DNA from: Bicyclus anynana
Taxonomy: Eukaryota > Arthropoda > Insecta > Lepidoptera > Nymphalidae
Assembly: GCF_947172395.1 (NCBI RefSeq)
Contig: NC_069104.1
Coordinates: 10,133,355 to 10,197,354, forward strand
Direction of reading: 5' to 3'
Length of the DNA: 64,000 nt
The notes under the pieces were generated by a model. That model searched no databases and was not told the DNA's origin. It saw nothing but the letters and a program-made list of their open reading frames with translations. Both the position numbers and the translations under genes were made by a program. Shown here one piece after another: positions 31,012-42,015 of the stretch (within the stretch, counting starts at the first letter, position 1; the number at the start of each line of letters is the position of its first letter).

Positions 31012-31531
31012 TAGAGATGCGCCGAGTAACACATTTGCCGAGTAACGAGTACCGAGTTTTACTCGGTTCAATTTTTTTTCAACCGAGTACTCGGCCGAGT
31101 TGCTCGGTTCAGTCAAATTTCTATTTCGCGCGCGTAAACAAGTATTAATTCAATTCAATTCAATTCAATTCAAAATTGTTTATTTCAAGTAGGCTTAGTT
31201 TACAAGCACTTTAGAAACGTCAAGTTTGACTATTTGTAGTGACTCTACCACCCAGCTCAGAAGGCACAGTCTGAAAGGGCGAGAAACTCAACAGTTGCTC
31301 TTTTAAATCTTTCATTTTAATTTAATTGAGATTTTCAAAGATTTTCTAAATTACTAATAAATACTTTTTGATTAACACTGTTGTTCTAATTATATGTACC
31401 TAAATAATGCTTTTCTTAAACAAAGTATACTCGGCATTCACCGACCGAGTTATTCGGCCGAGTACGAGTATCAAAAAATCCGCCGAGTACGCCGAGTACC
31501 GAGTATCAACCGAGTACTCGGCCCATCTCTA
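31012..31531. mobile_element. Non-autonomous hAT-type element, 520 bp
   Basis: Terminal inverted repeats TAGAGATGCGCCGAGTA and TAGAGATGGGCCGAGTA (one mismatch) with a perfect 8-bp target duplication GTTTTAAC at 31004-31011 and 31532-31539. Many CCGAGTA heptamers lie near both ends, as expected for transposase-binding subterminal repeats. The centre (31143-31320) contains an (ATTCA)n tract and a LINE-like 3' end. No transposase is encoded. Confidence 0.9.
31143..31320 (-). mobile_element. LINE 3' end inside the hAT-type element
   Basis: (AATTC)n microsatellite at 31147-31173, then AAATTGTTTATTTCAAGTAG and further 3' UTR-like sequence. Read on the minus strand the pentanucleotide tract is the tail. 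I recognise this as a common lepidopteran LINE end, but the clade is uncertain. Confidence 0.5.
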
Positions 31532-31934
31532 GTTTTAACACTTCCTGAACTCACAACTCGACATTGTAGACGATATTTAATTTAAATTTGTTGAAATAAA
31601 GTTCGTTGCTTACCACAACTAAGATTGAGATGTGGAAAGTTTCTCTTTTGAGCGCCTCATTTTTCATGACCTAGTAACACATCTAACAGTATTTAAAATC
31701 ACTGCCCCACTATGGATGCACTTTTAAAGACATATTTACGTCAAAAATTACCTTTTTCATTTTTAGGACCTTAGGAATGACCTAAAAGTGCTATGCTAGC
31801 CACTCACCATCCGATAAATCCATGTGCTTGCAGCGGTCACGGCACGACATCCGACAAAACTGATCGTGTGTTGGTCGCGATATGCATGACGGCTCGACTT
31901 GAAGCAAAAATATTTTTGGCCGATCCACGATTTT

Positions 31935-32163
31935 ACTGCATCATCATTGACAACCAATGTTCGGCTCACTGTTGAGTACGAGTCTCCTTTCAGAATGAGA
32001 GGGGTTAGGTTTGGTTAGGGGTTTGCAGGTTTCCTCACGATGTTTTCTTTCACCGTTTGGGAGACGTGATATTTAATTTCTTAATATGCACATAACTGAA
32101 AAGTAAGAGTTGCCCCCGGACTGGATTCGAACCTATGACCTTCCAATCGAAGGCAAAGGTCTT
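31935..32163 (-). mobile_element. SINE family H with 12-bp target duplication
   Basis: Minus-strand copy cut within the tRNA-like head. It is flanked by ATCCACGATTTT at 31923-31934 and 32164-32175, a perfect 12-bp duplication, which shows target-primed insertion. An internal deletion removed the GGCCAATAGTCCACCACGCT block. Confidence 0.85.
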
Positions 32164-32227
32164 ATCCACGATTTTGCAGCGCTTCATGCAAATTCGTACG
32201 TTGGGACCGTCAGCCGCTACTTAACTA

Positions 32228-32544
32228 TCTTATCATTATCAACCCATTTTCGGCTCACTGCTGAGCTCGATTCTCCTCTCAGAATGAGAGGGGTTAAGCC
32301 AATAGTCCACCACACTTGCCCAATGCGGATTGGTAGACTTCACAAACGCAGAAAATTAAGAAAATTCTCTGGTATGCAGGTTTCCTCACAATGTTTTTCC
32401 TTCACCATTTGAGACACGTGATATTTAGTTTCTTAAAATGCACACAACTGAAAAGTTGGAGGTGCATGCCTCGGACCGGATTCGAACCCCCACCCTTTGG
32501 AATCGGAGGCAGAAGTCATATCCACTGGGCTATCACGGCTCTCG
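32228..32544 (-). mobile_element. SINE family H, full length, 9-bp target duplication
   Basis: Minus-strand full copy with the head (AGCCGTGATAGCCCAGTGG) near 32540. It is flanked by ACTTAACTA at 32219-32227 and 32545-32553. Confidence 0.85.
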
Positions 32545-32970
32545 ACTTAACTACCTACCTGCTTAATATACTTAAGAGGTTAACCGTAAAATATATGTTA
32601 GGAACATAAAATTTTATTTTAATTACACTAAACTTGGCTCTGAGTTAGTCCATATGGCGCATTTCCAAATTATTTTATCGCTAAATTCCACTCCTGCAGG
32701 TTACGAGGGAATTGTATGGGAGACTTAGATATAAGGCTACGCGTTTTGAAGTAGACTTTATTATTATAAGAATAAGATTGATTATACTATAACATAGTTG
32801 ATAGATAATAATTAGCTCTTATAGAGCAGTTTTCCGAGTAGTTGTAATGGTTACTCCAGGAAAACATAATACTTACGAATATAGGGGAAATTACTCGCAG
32901 CATACTTAGTAGCTAGATCATAAATTTTAAATCTGTAAAGACACTTTTGTCAGGCATGAAGTTATCTAGA

Positions 32971-33168
32971 ACTAGCTGACGCCGCGCGGTTTCACCCGCG
33001 TGCTTCCCGTTCCCATAGGAATACGGGGATAAAATATAGCCTATAGCCTTCCTCGATAAATCAGCTATCTGACACTGAAAGCATTTTTCAAATCGGACCA
33101 GTAGTCCCTGAGATTAACGCGTTTAATCAAACAAACGAACTCTTCAGCTTTATAATATTAGTATAGAT
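32971..33168 (-). mobile_element. Helitron-like element, family A
   Basis: Minus-strand full copy from CTATACTAATATTATAAAGC to the CGCGGTTTCACCCGCG hairpin and CTAGT. Close in sequence to 2651-2850. Confidence 0.8.
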
Positions 33169-33411
33169 AAAGACTTTAATGCCAGAAACTTTTCTATCAT
33201 CATTCATGTGAGCCGGTTTATGTGTGTCAAAGAAAATTGTTTGTTTTTATTTCAATACGAACAATCGGATTTCAATGTCCCAATTCTCATCAAACGAAGC
33301 TAAGAACACTCGATTAAGACATCGATATTTTCTTTCAGTGCGCTTTCATTTGAGACCCCACTCGAATATATTTGCAGACTTACGGTTTTTCTTCCCCATT
33401 TTCTTTCCCCA

Positions 33412-33630
33412 TTGGCTGGTAGGAGGCTTTGATCGTGGCTAGTTACCACCCTACCGACAAAGACGTACCGCCAAGCGATTTAGTGTTCCGGTACGACGTC
33501 GTGTAGAAACCGAAAGGGGTGTAAATTTCATTCTCCTCCTAACAAGCTAGCCCGATTCCATCTTAGATTGCATCATCACTTACCATCATGTGAGATTGTC
33601 AAGGGCTAACTTGTAAATATAAAAAAAAAA
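33412..33630 (+). mobile_element. SINE family G, head missing
   Basis: Starts at TTGGCTGGTAGGAGGCTTTG and runs to the A-tail. The tRNA-like part is absent, which suggests 5' truncation at insertion. Confidence 0.8.
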
Positions 33631-33875
33631 TTACCCCTCCAACTTTTAAACGGCTCAACCGATTTTCTTGAAAACACTCGAATTATAAAATTAATAAATT
33701 GAAATCGCTTCACCCGTCAGCTATGGTGCCACAGACAAATAGACAGACAGACACGTCAAACTTATAACACCCCTCTTTTGCGTGGGGGGTTAAAGACTAC
33801 AAGCCCTTGAACAAAAATTACCTGCGAAATGAACCAACATGAATAACGCTTAAAAGGCTGTTACTATATCAGAAA

Positions 33876-34279
33876 ATAACTCTGAGCACTATGCCGTCAT
33901 TTCTGAGCGGTACAGTGGTGAGTACGCGAGTGAAAGGAATTTCGCAGGTACAAATGATGAATTACGACCAATTATAATTGTACGGCTTTGTTATAGTGTT
34001 AAAGATGATTAACAATAAATGACGAAAATCCTAGTGCCGTACTAAAATGGTAGTGCCGAAAGTCAGAACAAACTTTTGATTGTCGACAACTATAATACAA
34101 CGAAGCAAAATAGGTCATTTATTACTGTACGGCTTTTGTGTAATTCGTTTTGTACACATATACAGATACTTTACCCATAAACGTCGTATATTTTTCCAGC
34201 GCAGGAGTCGCAAGCCTTACTCCTCACTTGCGTACTCACCTGTACCGCTCAGAAATGACGGCATAGTACTCAGAGTTAT
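33876..34279. mobile_element. Long-TIR element, about 50-bp arms
   Basis: Left arm 33876-33927 (ATAACTCTGAGCACTATGCC onward) and right arm 34230-34279 are complementary with one substitution and one 2-nt indel. The 300-bp centre has no coding frame. A family A Helitron-like element starts exactly at the right edge. Confidence 0.75.
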
Positions 34280-34445
34280 CTATTCTAATATTATAAAGCT
34301 GAAGAGTTTGTTTGTTTGAACGCGCTAATCTCAGGAACTACTGGTCTGATTTGAAAAATTCTTTCAGTATTAGATAGCCCATTTATCGAGAAAGACTATA
34401 GGTTATATAATATCCCTGAATTCTTACGAGAACGGGAACCATGCG
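34279..34445 (+). mobile_element. Helitron-like element, family A, 3' truncated
   Basis: Starts TCTATTCTAATATTATAAAG and stops at GGGAACCATGCG, before the 3' hairpin and CTAG. Confidence 0.75.
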
Positions 34446-35119
34446 TAATATAAAATTGTTGTATGCCAGAAATGGCTGAATACATTTATCTGATTGTATG
34501 TGTTCTCAGCAAATAAAGAATTGAATTGAAAAAAGACACGTTAAACTTATAACACCCCTTTTTGCGTCGGGGGTTAATGAAGTGACAAACTCGAACATCG
34601 ACAGACGTCAAAATATCATTACAGAACAACGATACAAGAGGACGTATTCTTCTTGATTCGTCGCCAAAATTGTTCGTCCTAAGACTCGATTATTGAAGAT
34701 CACAATACGTATGTTTGTCGTAAAAAACCAATTCCAGTTTTACGGCGATTCAGTCATAAACGGACCACGCTGTCTCAATCAATCGTACGTACGGTTCCAA
34801 CAAAAAAAAAAAAAACACTTTTTCCCGTACATTTCGCTCGGAAAGCTATAAATTGTAAGTTTAATCTGATATCCGCTCAATGGGATGCACCACAATCCAG
34901 TTGGTAATATATCGCTGGGTTGGCAGCGAAAATCACCAGGTGCAAAATGTGGATTTGCAATTCTACCTCGACCACAGTGTTTTTTTTAATGTTAGTGCAG
35001 GTAATGTATAGTTAATCCTACAGATATGTTATCTGCCTACAAAATCACCGCAAAAAGTGATCCGAATTAAGCGACTTCACTGAGCACTCATTTGCACAAT
35101 TTTGTGTAAGACGAAACTT

Positions 35120-35537
35120 CATCATCATCATCATCATATCAGCCGATAGACGTCCACTGCAGGACATATGCCTTTTGTAGGGACTTCCAAACATCACGAT
35201 ACTGAGCCGCCTGCATCCAGCGAATCCCTGCGACTCGCTTGATGTCGTCAGTCCACCTGGTGGGGGGTTGACCAACACTGCGCTTACTAGCGCGGGGTCG
35301 CCATTCCAGCACTTTGGGACCCCAACGTCCATCGGCTCTTCGAACTATGTGCCCCGCCCATTGCCACTTCAGCTTCGCAACTCGTTGAGCTATGTCGGTG
35401 ACTTTGGTTCTTCTGCGGATCTCCTCATTTCTGATTCGATCACACAGACACTCCTAACATAGCTCGTTCCATCGCCCGCTGTGTGACTCTGAGCCTTCTT
35501 ATGAGGCCCATAGTTAGCGACCAAGTCTCGGAAGAAG
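35120..35537 (-). mobile_element. RTE LINE 3' fragment with 11-bp target duplication
   Basis: Minus-strand copy of the last 400 bp of the RTE at 37864-40730 with a (CAT)n tail. It is flanked by AGACGAAACTT at 35109-35119 and 35538-35548. The frame is broken by a small deletion near 35450. Confidence 0.9.
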
Positions 35538-36377
35538 AGACGAAACTTAAATAAATAAAAAAATCTATATTCGTATAGCCCATTAGGAGTCTCTTAGGAA
35601 AGTACAGGGTTATCCATTATTTACGCCACACCCTGTGATAGGCAACAGTAGCGAAGGATGGAATTTAGATGAAGGAAATCCATCCAAAAAAAAAGAAATT
35701 CATTTAGCTTGACACAAACTCTTTTTTCTCATATATCTAGATACAACAACAACGAATACGCATTGATTTTTAAAAGTGACCCTACGGGAATCGACTTGCA
35801 TTAACGCTTCGCCGCTGGTAGGCAACCATAATTATTGAGATGATAAATCAGTATACCAACGAAAACGGAAAATGTGCCTACGCATCGTTCAAAGACGTAA
35901 TTTATTACCATTCAGCCACAACGTTTTGTAACAAGAATTTTTAGTATAAAATTGAAAGATCGAGATTACGTCCGTAGAATATTTATGAGGGTATTTCAAT
36001 AAAATGGAATTGGACTTTTACGAGATTGATTCTCATTGTGATCGGAAACAATCGACGTCCCGAGACGCGGGAATTAACAATGTTGTGTTACAACACTTTG
36101 AACTGCAAGATAATAAAGTTAAATTGTAAAATGATTTCAGTTCGTATTTGTGGTACTATTCTGTAACGATATTTTATTTATCTCGCAAGTGCGAGTTTCG
36201 AATTTACCATTATTTTTCACATTTTATAGTATTGTATTAGACAGAGAGAGATAGAGGTTAAATCAAAACTCACACTTTATTACGGCCATATTCGATGTGT
36301 ACTCTGTTTACATACAAGTAATTAGTAGGTAAGGTAGAAAAAACATGTATTTTCATAAGTTATTTATTTTAAACTAG

Positions 36378-36490
36378 CGGACCCGGGCACAAAAGTCAAG
36401 CTTCGCTTTGACTTTTGTGCCCTTCTTCCCTATCCCTGCTTTACACTACTCCACCCCTACCCTACCCTACCCCTACCCTGCCCCTAAACG
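36378..36490 (-). mobile_element. Helitron-like 3' end with a perfect hairpin and CCCTA-rich tract
   Basis: Minus-strand 3' end: GTCCGCTAGT preceded by a hairpin with perfect 15-nt arms GGGCACAAAAGTCAA (36386-36400) and 36409-36423. Before it is a CCCTACCC-rich tract (36446-36485). The same tract type precedes the CTAG end at 61140-61198. Confidence 0.6.
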
Positions 36491-36492
36491 TT

Positions 36493-36542
36493 TGTATGGG
36501 AAATAGAAAGGAAATAGTTTGTATGGGAAATAGAAAGGAAAT
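36493..36542. repeat. 27-bp direct duplication
   Basis: GTTTGTATGGGAAATAGAAA with GGAAAT(A/T) occurs twice in tandem next to the RTE fragment. Confidence 0.8.
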
Positions 36543-36972
36543 TGATGGACGTCCACAGCTGGTCATCGGCCTCTTGCATGGACTTCCAAACACCACGGTT
36601 TCGAACTGACAACATCCAGCGGCTCCCTGCAACCCACTTGATGTCGTCGGACTATGACTTCGGAGTGGAGGGTCGACCAACGTTTTCCGGTGCTGGATCA
36701 CCATTCCAGCACCTTGGAAGCCCAACGTCCATCGACTCTTCGAACTATATTACTTGCTCATTGCCACTTCAGCTTCGCAAGTCCCTATGCTATGTCAGTT
36801 TTTTCACTTTGGATCTACTCATTTCTGATTAGAACATGCAGAGAAACTGGCGTCACAAACAAGCGTTCTAATGACGTCCATAGTTAGCGAGAAAGTCTCG
36901 GATCCGTAGGTCATCATTGGCAAAACGCATTGTTCGAAGACTTTCGTCTTCAGGCACTTTCAGACTTTAGGT
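36543..36972 (-). mobile_element. RTE LINE 3' fragment, older
   Basis: Minus-strand RTE family copy from the GATGGACGTCCACAG end to about the CTGAAGACGAAAGTCTTCGA region. It is more diverged than 35120-35537 and lacks the GAT tail. Confidence 0.8.
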
Positions 36973-37194
36973 AGGCATTTCCATATTTTCACGGATTTGA
37001 ATATAGGTAGATTGAATGTTTACTTCATAGGAAACCCGTGACATTGATTGAGCAATGTCCATAGAATATTTATGAGCGAATATTTTAAAAAAATGTGAAT
37101 GTTTATGGAGACACAGACGGACTATAAAAATTGCTGTTAACTGTAACTGGGCAATAAAAAAATATAGTGTAAGTACCTATATTTTTAACTGATT

Positions 37195-37640
37195 TCATAA
37201 AAGGAGGAGGTTCTTAATTCGAGTCTATGTTTTTTATGTATGTATGTTACCTGATTACTCGGACACACCTGGACCGATTTGAATAATGTTTAATTCTGAA
37301 TTATACTTAGCAAGTAGAAATTAATAAAATTAATCTATTGAAACACTTAAGTGAATACTTTAAGCAAAACAATAAAAAGTATGTGTTAATCCGGACTATA
37401 ATCTATCCTTACTTCAAATTTCAGGTGATTCGGTTCAGTAGCCGTGAAAGAGTTACAAACATTCATACCATCGAAATAATCAAGATTTTGCAAATCTCAG
37501 GAATTCATGGATTTTTTCGGGATGAAAAGCCTGTGTTAATCCAAATTAAAATCCATTTCCATTCCAAATTTCAGACAAATCGCGTCAAAAGTAGCGTTAA
37601 AGAGTAACGAACATCCAAACAAACAAACATACATACATAC
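37195..37640 (-). repeat. Worn family S and Helitron family B pieces
   Basis: 37195-37265 resembles the ACCGACTT..AGGAGGAGGTTC block. 37470-37620 is a degenerate minus-strand family B piece (GGGATGAAAAG, CCATTTCCATTCCAAATTTC). No gene. Confidence 0.5.
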
Positions 37641-37654
37641 AATTTCGGGGTAGC

Positions 37655-37750
37655 GATGAGCCGCGCGCACGATTTCATCCGCGCGTTACGAGATTCCCCT
37701 CGTCGCCCGCATATCATGGGAGTGTCATAAACGAACTTGCCAAGCTATAA
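37655..37750 (-). mobile_element. Family E TIR element, partial
   Basis: Reverse copy of the terminus: CGTCGCCCGCATATCATGGG, then AGTGTCATAAACGAACTTGC and CAAGCTATA. Only one half is present. Confidence 0.65.
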
Positions 37751-37863
37751 ATCTTGCCTTTAAACTCGCTCGCCAACTCCCATTTAAGAAGCATGGTTGG
37801 TCTAAGCCCCAAAACTATACAAAAGTGAAATTATGGATATACCTACCTACTATACTAAAAAGA

Positions 37864-38375
37864 ATCTCCGGCAGAGATTCCGCTGCCAACCCCGACGACT
37901 AGACCTGGCAACATACAACGCACGCACTTTGAGGTCCGACGAAAAGGTCATCGAGCTGGAAGAAGTTATGAGCAAGTTGCACTGGGATATCATAGGATTG
38001 TCTGAAGTCCGAAGAGAGGGGGAGGGCTCGATAATCCTTGAATCCGGCAACATGCTCTACTACCGGGAGGGCGACCAACAGTCCCAGGGTGGTGTCGGAT
38101 TTATCGTTCACAAGTCCCTCGTGAACAATGTTGTAAAAGTCGAGAGTGTGTCGAGCAGGGTAGCGTTCCTGGTCCTCCGAATTACCAAACGGTATTCGTT
38201 GAAGGTTATACAGGTTTACGCACCGACCTCGACACATCCCGACGAGGAGGTAGAGGTATTGTATGAGGATATTTCTAAAGCCATACATGCCTCAAACTCT
38301 TATTACAATGTTGTGATGGGGGATTTTAACGCAAAGCTGGGCGAACGTAGCGGTTCAGAGTTGAAAGTGGGATGA
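37864..38375 (+). pseudogene. RTE endonuclease domain, ended by a premature TGA
   Basis: Reading frame for the first half of the APE-like endonuclease (LATYNARTLR, LSEVRR with the metal-binding Glu, YAPTSTHPDEE, GDFNAKLGE with the catalytic Asp/Asn). The frame stops at TGA 38373-38375, then continues in the same frame as FGYGQRNDRG. The ATG at 37833 lies in flanking host DNA, not in the element. Confidence 0.85.
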
Positions 38376-39395
38376 TTTGGATATGGGCAACGGAACGATA
38401 GGGGCCAAATGTTGGCTGACTTCATGGAGAAGGAGGGCCTCTTTATGATGAACTCCTTCTTCAAGAAGCCACCACACAGGAAATGGACCTGGATGAGCCC
38501 CGATGGTTCCACGAAAAACGAGATCGACTTCATCTTGTCTACCAGACGGCAAATATTCAACGATGTTTCTGTGATCCATAGGGTGAAAACCGGTAGCGAT
38601 CACCGAATGGTTAGAGGCACGTTGAATATCAACATTCAGCTGGAACGGTATCGACTGGTGAAGTCTACGCTCCGACCTACTCGTGCCCATATTCAAAACC
38701 CCGAGTCCTTTCAACTAGAACTGCGGAACCGCTTTGATTGCCTAGCAAATTGCGAAACTGTGGACGATCTGAACAACAGGTTCGTGGAAACTGTCCATTC
38801 CGTTGGGTCTAAGTTCTATAAGACCCACCGTGCGAAAAGAACCAAAAAGTTCTCGGACCAAACACTTAAACTCATGGAAGAGAGGCAAGAAATGAGATTA
38901 CAGTCTTCAGCAGATGCGTCAAAATACCGACAAATCAGTAGACAGATCTCTAAGTCGCAAACCAGCGACTTGCGAAACTTCAATACCGAGCGTATTAAAA
39001 ATGCGATTGAAAACAATCGCGGCTCAAAAGTTTTCGCCAGAGATCTGTCTATTGGACAGAGGCAGCTGACGCGTTTGAAGACCGAACACGGTAATCTAAT
39101 TTCTTCCAAGCCCGAGTTATTAAGTGAGGTCGAGAAGTTCTATGGACAGCTATACACGACTACTCAGCAGCCTGTTGCCAATTTGGCTAAAGACCCCAGA
39201 GCCAAGTTGACCCGACACTATACCGAAGATATCCCGGACGTCAGCCTATACGAGATTAGTGTGGCTCTCAAACACCTGAAGAACAATAAGGCGCCAGGTG
39301 AGGACGGAATCACAGCAGAACTCCTGAAAGCGGGTGGAAAACCGATACTTAAAGTCCTTCAGCGATTGTTCAATTCGAGGCGTGGCATAGGAGCG
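38376..39395 (+). pseudogene. RTE ORF middle part (endonuclease end to RT start)
   Basis: Continues in frame after the TGA: FGYGQRNDRG, KWTWMSPDGSTKNEIDFILS, TGSDHRMVRGT (catalytic SDH) and the linker to NNKAPGEDGITAELLK. It ends at LQRLFNS, where about 26 nt are missing compared with RTE relatives, causing a frameshift. Confidence 0.85.
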
Positions 39396-40711
39396 TGGTG
39401 GTTCTGTTCTTCAAAAAAGGTGACAACACCTTGCTGAAGAATTACAGACCCATCTCGCTGCTAAGCCATGTTTACAAATTGTTCTCGAGAGTCATTACGA
39501 ATCGTCTCGCTAATAGGTTTGACGACTTCCAGCCTCCCGAACAAGCCGGTTTCCGAAAAGGCTTTAGTACCATAGACCACATCCATACGCTGCGGCAGGT
39601 TATACAGAAGACTCACGAGTATAACCAGCCACTTTGCTTAGCGTTTGTGGACTATGAGAAAGCCTTCGATTCGGTGGAAACCTGGGCTGTGCTAAGGTCA
39701 TTGCAGAGATGCCGAATTGATTACAGGTATATCCAAGCGTTGAAGTGCTTGTACGAAAACGCCACTATGTCAGTCCGTATTCAGGATCAGACTACGAGGC
39801 CAATCCAGTTGCAGCGAGGAGTGCGTCAGGGAGATGTGATCTCTCCGAAGCTATTTACCGCCGCACTGGAAGACGTCTTTAAGCTTCTGGACTGGAGCGG
39901 ACTTGGCATCAACATCAATGGCGAGTACATCACTCAACTGCGGTTCGCGGATGATGTAGTCATCATGGCACAGACTCTGGATGACCTTAGTACCATGCTC
40001 AATTACCTCAGCAGCGTTTCTCAACAGGTGGGCCTGAAAATGAACATAGGCAAAACAAAAATAATGTGTAATGCTCATGTATCGCTCCACCCAGTTATAG
40101 TTGAGAACGCTGCACTCGAAATTGTAGACGAATACATATACCTAGGACATATGATCCAGTTAGGTAGGTCCAATTTCGAGAAAGAGGTGAACCGTCGAAT
40201 CCAACTCGGCTGGGCTGCATTCGGGAAGCTTCGCGACATCTTTTCGTCCGAAATTCCTCAGTGCCTGAAGACAAAAGTCTTCGAACAGTGCGTGTTGCCA
40301 GTGATGACCTATGGTTCCGAGACTTGGTCGCTAACTATGGGCCTCATAAGAAGGCTTAGAGTCACACAGCGGGCGATGGAACGAGCTATGTTAGGAGTAT
40401 CTCTGCGTGATCGAATCAGAAATGAGGAGATCCGCAGAAGAACCAAAGTCACCGACATAGCTCAACGAGTTGCGAAGCTGAAGTGGCAATGGGCGGGGCA
40501 CATAGTTCGAAGAGCCGATGGACGTTGGGGTCCCAAAGTGCTGGAATGGCGACCCCGCACTAGTAAGCGCAGTGTTGGCCGACCCCCCACCAGGTGGACT
40601 GACGACATCAAGCGAGTCGCAGGGATTCGCTGGATGCAGGCGGCTCAGTATCGTGATGTTTGGAAGTCCCTACAAAAGGCCTATGTCCTGCAGTGGACGT
40701 CCATCGGCTGA
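39395..40711 (+). pseudogene. RTE reverse transcriptase, C-terminal 438 residues
   Basis: Open to the natural stop. It holds RT motifs NYRPISLLSHVYKLFSRV, FVDYEKAFDS, RGVRQGDVISPKLF and RFADDVVIMA with catalytic residues intact, MNIGKTKIM, then the RTE C-terminal region ending YVLQWTSIG. Its own upstream frame joins at EAWHRSV near 39384. Confidence 0.88.
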
Positions 40712-41283
40712 TATGATGATGATGATGATGATACTAAAAAGATTATATAGATCGAGGGACACCTCATTTTAAGAAATCGATCGAGCTACTGAGACATGCT
40801 ATTCAAAATGCTGATGATATTCAAAATGGGCAGTTATGCTTCTAATTTACATAATTATTGCCATATTAAGACAGAACAACAGCCATTTCCCTGTTCCAAA
40901 ACATTCTAAGAGATTAACACGTTTATAATGATGAGGCAAACAATTTAGTTAAAGTAAGATACTTACATTGTGTTCTTTATCTTTCAGTGCTTTTGTTAAG
41001 AAAGCAATTTCTTAGCTTCACGATAAAATGTTAATCTGTTAAACCTTTGAGAATTCTCGCAGTGTTAAAAAAACTAAACGGGGCTTTATACTTAATGTGA
41101 AAACAGCATTACAAAGCTTTTACATTGAAGGAAGAAAAGTGTTTTTTCTACTCCCATTTCGTAGTAGTCAATATAAAACCTGAAACCATAAAACAAAGCT
41201 ATTTATTCCGACAGGTCGTTTGGTAATGTACGTACTACACGGGTAGTATCTTTTAAATTTTTCCATGTCATTGGCTACAGAAA

Positions 41284-41698
41284 TTAAAGCTTCCTTGTGA
41301 GAGACAAATCTAGGAGGCCAGTCCGAGACCAAATTAAAGCTTCATTGTGAGAGACAAATCTAGGAGGCCACTCCGAGACCAATTAAAGCTTCCTTGTGAG
41401 AGACAAATCTAGGAGGCCGCTCCGAGACCAAATTAAAGCTTCCTTGTGAGAGACAAATCTAGGAGGCCGCTCCGAGACCAAATTAAAGCTTCCTTGTGAG
41501 AGATAAATCTAGGAGGCCGCTCCGAGACCAAATTAAAGCTTCCTTGTGAGAGACAAATCTAGGAGGCCGCTCCGAGAATAAATTAAGGCTTCCTTGTGAG
41601 AGACAAATCTAGGAGGCCGCTCCGAGAATAAATTAAGGCTTCCTTGTGAGAGACAAATCTAGGAGGCCACTCCGAGACCAAATCTAGGAGGCCACGTC
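41284..41698. repeat. 50-bp minisatellite, about 8.3 units
   Basis: Unit ATTAAAGCTTCCTTGTGAGA with GACAAATCTAGGAGGCCGCT and CCGAGACCAA. Starts are near 41284, 41334, 41383, 41433, 41483, 41533, 41583 and 41633; one unit is 49 bp. The last two full units share AATAAATTAAGGCT, a sign of unit-pair duplication. An imperfect hairpin (AGAGGAAGCCA/TGGCTTCCTC) follows at 41700-41750. Confidence 0.92.
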
Positions 41699-41789
41699 GA
41701 TACAAAAATAGAGGAAGCCATAACAATTGGCTTCCTCAATATTTGTATAAATATATTATTTACCAAGTTTGGTTAATTCTTTTATCATG

Positions 41790-42010
41790 GTCGTAAAAAA
41801 AGTCGTTGTGTGATGAGCATGGGTGTTTTCCAGTGTCTGTGTGTATTTATACATTATATAAGTATTTGTATGTAGTATATAATTGCATATTAATATTATA
41901 ATATCAACTATCTTAGCACCCATAACACAAGCTGCTCTGTATGCTTACTTTGGGGCTAGATAGTGATGTGTATTGTTTAAGTATATTTATTTTATTTATT
42001 TATTATTTAA
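41790..42010 (+). mobile_element. LINE 3' UTR and tail
   Basis: GTATGTAGTATATAA, ATCAACTATCTTAGCACCCA, TAACACAAGC and TACTTTGGGGCTAGAT in this order, ending in a (TTTAT)n-like tail at 41985-42008. I recognise this as a common lepidopteran LINE 3' end; no ORF remains. Confidence 0.55.
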
Positions 42011-42015
42011 AAAAG

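Larger units (their letters stand above)
37864..40730 (+). mobile_element. RTE-type LINE, nearly complete, perfect 12-bp target duplication
   Basis: 2,867-bp insertion flanked by ATACTAAAAAGA at 37852-37863 and 40731-40742. One long ORF is expected, with an APE endonuclease then a reverse transcriptase. Visible motifs are LATYNARTLR, GLSEVRREGEG, VYAPTSTHPDEE, VMGDFNAKLGER, GSDHRMVRGT (endonuclease), then NNKAPGEDGITAELLK, NYRPISLL, EQAGFRKGFSTIDHIHTL, FVDYEKAFDS, RGVRQGDVISPKLF, RFADDVVIMA (catalytic Asp pair) and the C-terminal WQWAGHIVRRADGRW, GRPPTRWTDDI, ending at 40711. Two lesions break it: a TGA at 38373-38375 where relatives have Arg (CGA to TGA), and a deletion of about 26 nt with a frameshift near 39382. 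The tail is (ATG)n. It is the source family of at least seven 3' fragments in this window. Confidence 0.93.

Noticed and set aside
36446..36485. CCCTACCC tract (and 61082-61146) as telomeric repeat
   Set aside because: Insect telomere repeat is TTAGG; these tracts are irregular TAGGG words within Helitron-like ends.
37833..37863. ATG at 37833 as the start of the RTE protein
   Set aside because: It lies before the 12-bp target duplication (37852-37863) and so belongs to host flanking DNA.
41284..41698. Regular 50-bp array as a CRISPR array
   Set aside because: There are no unique spacers: the whole unit is repeated, and the context is an insect genome. It is a minisatellite.
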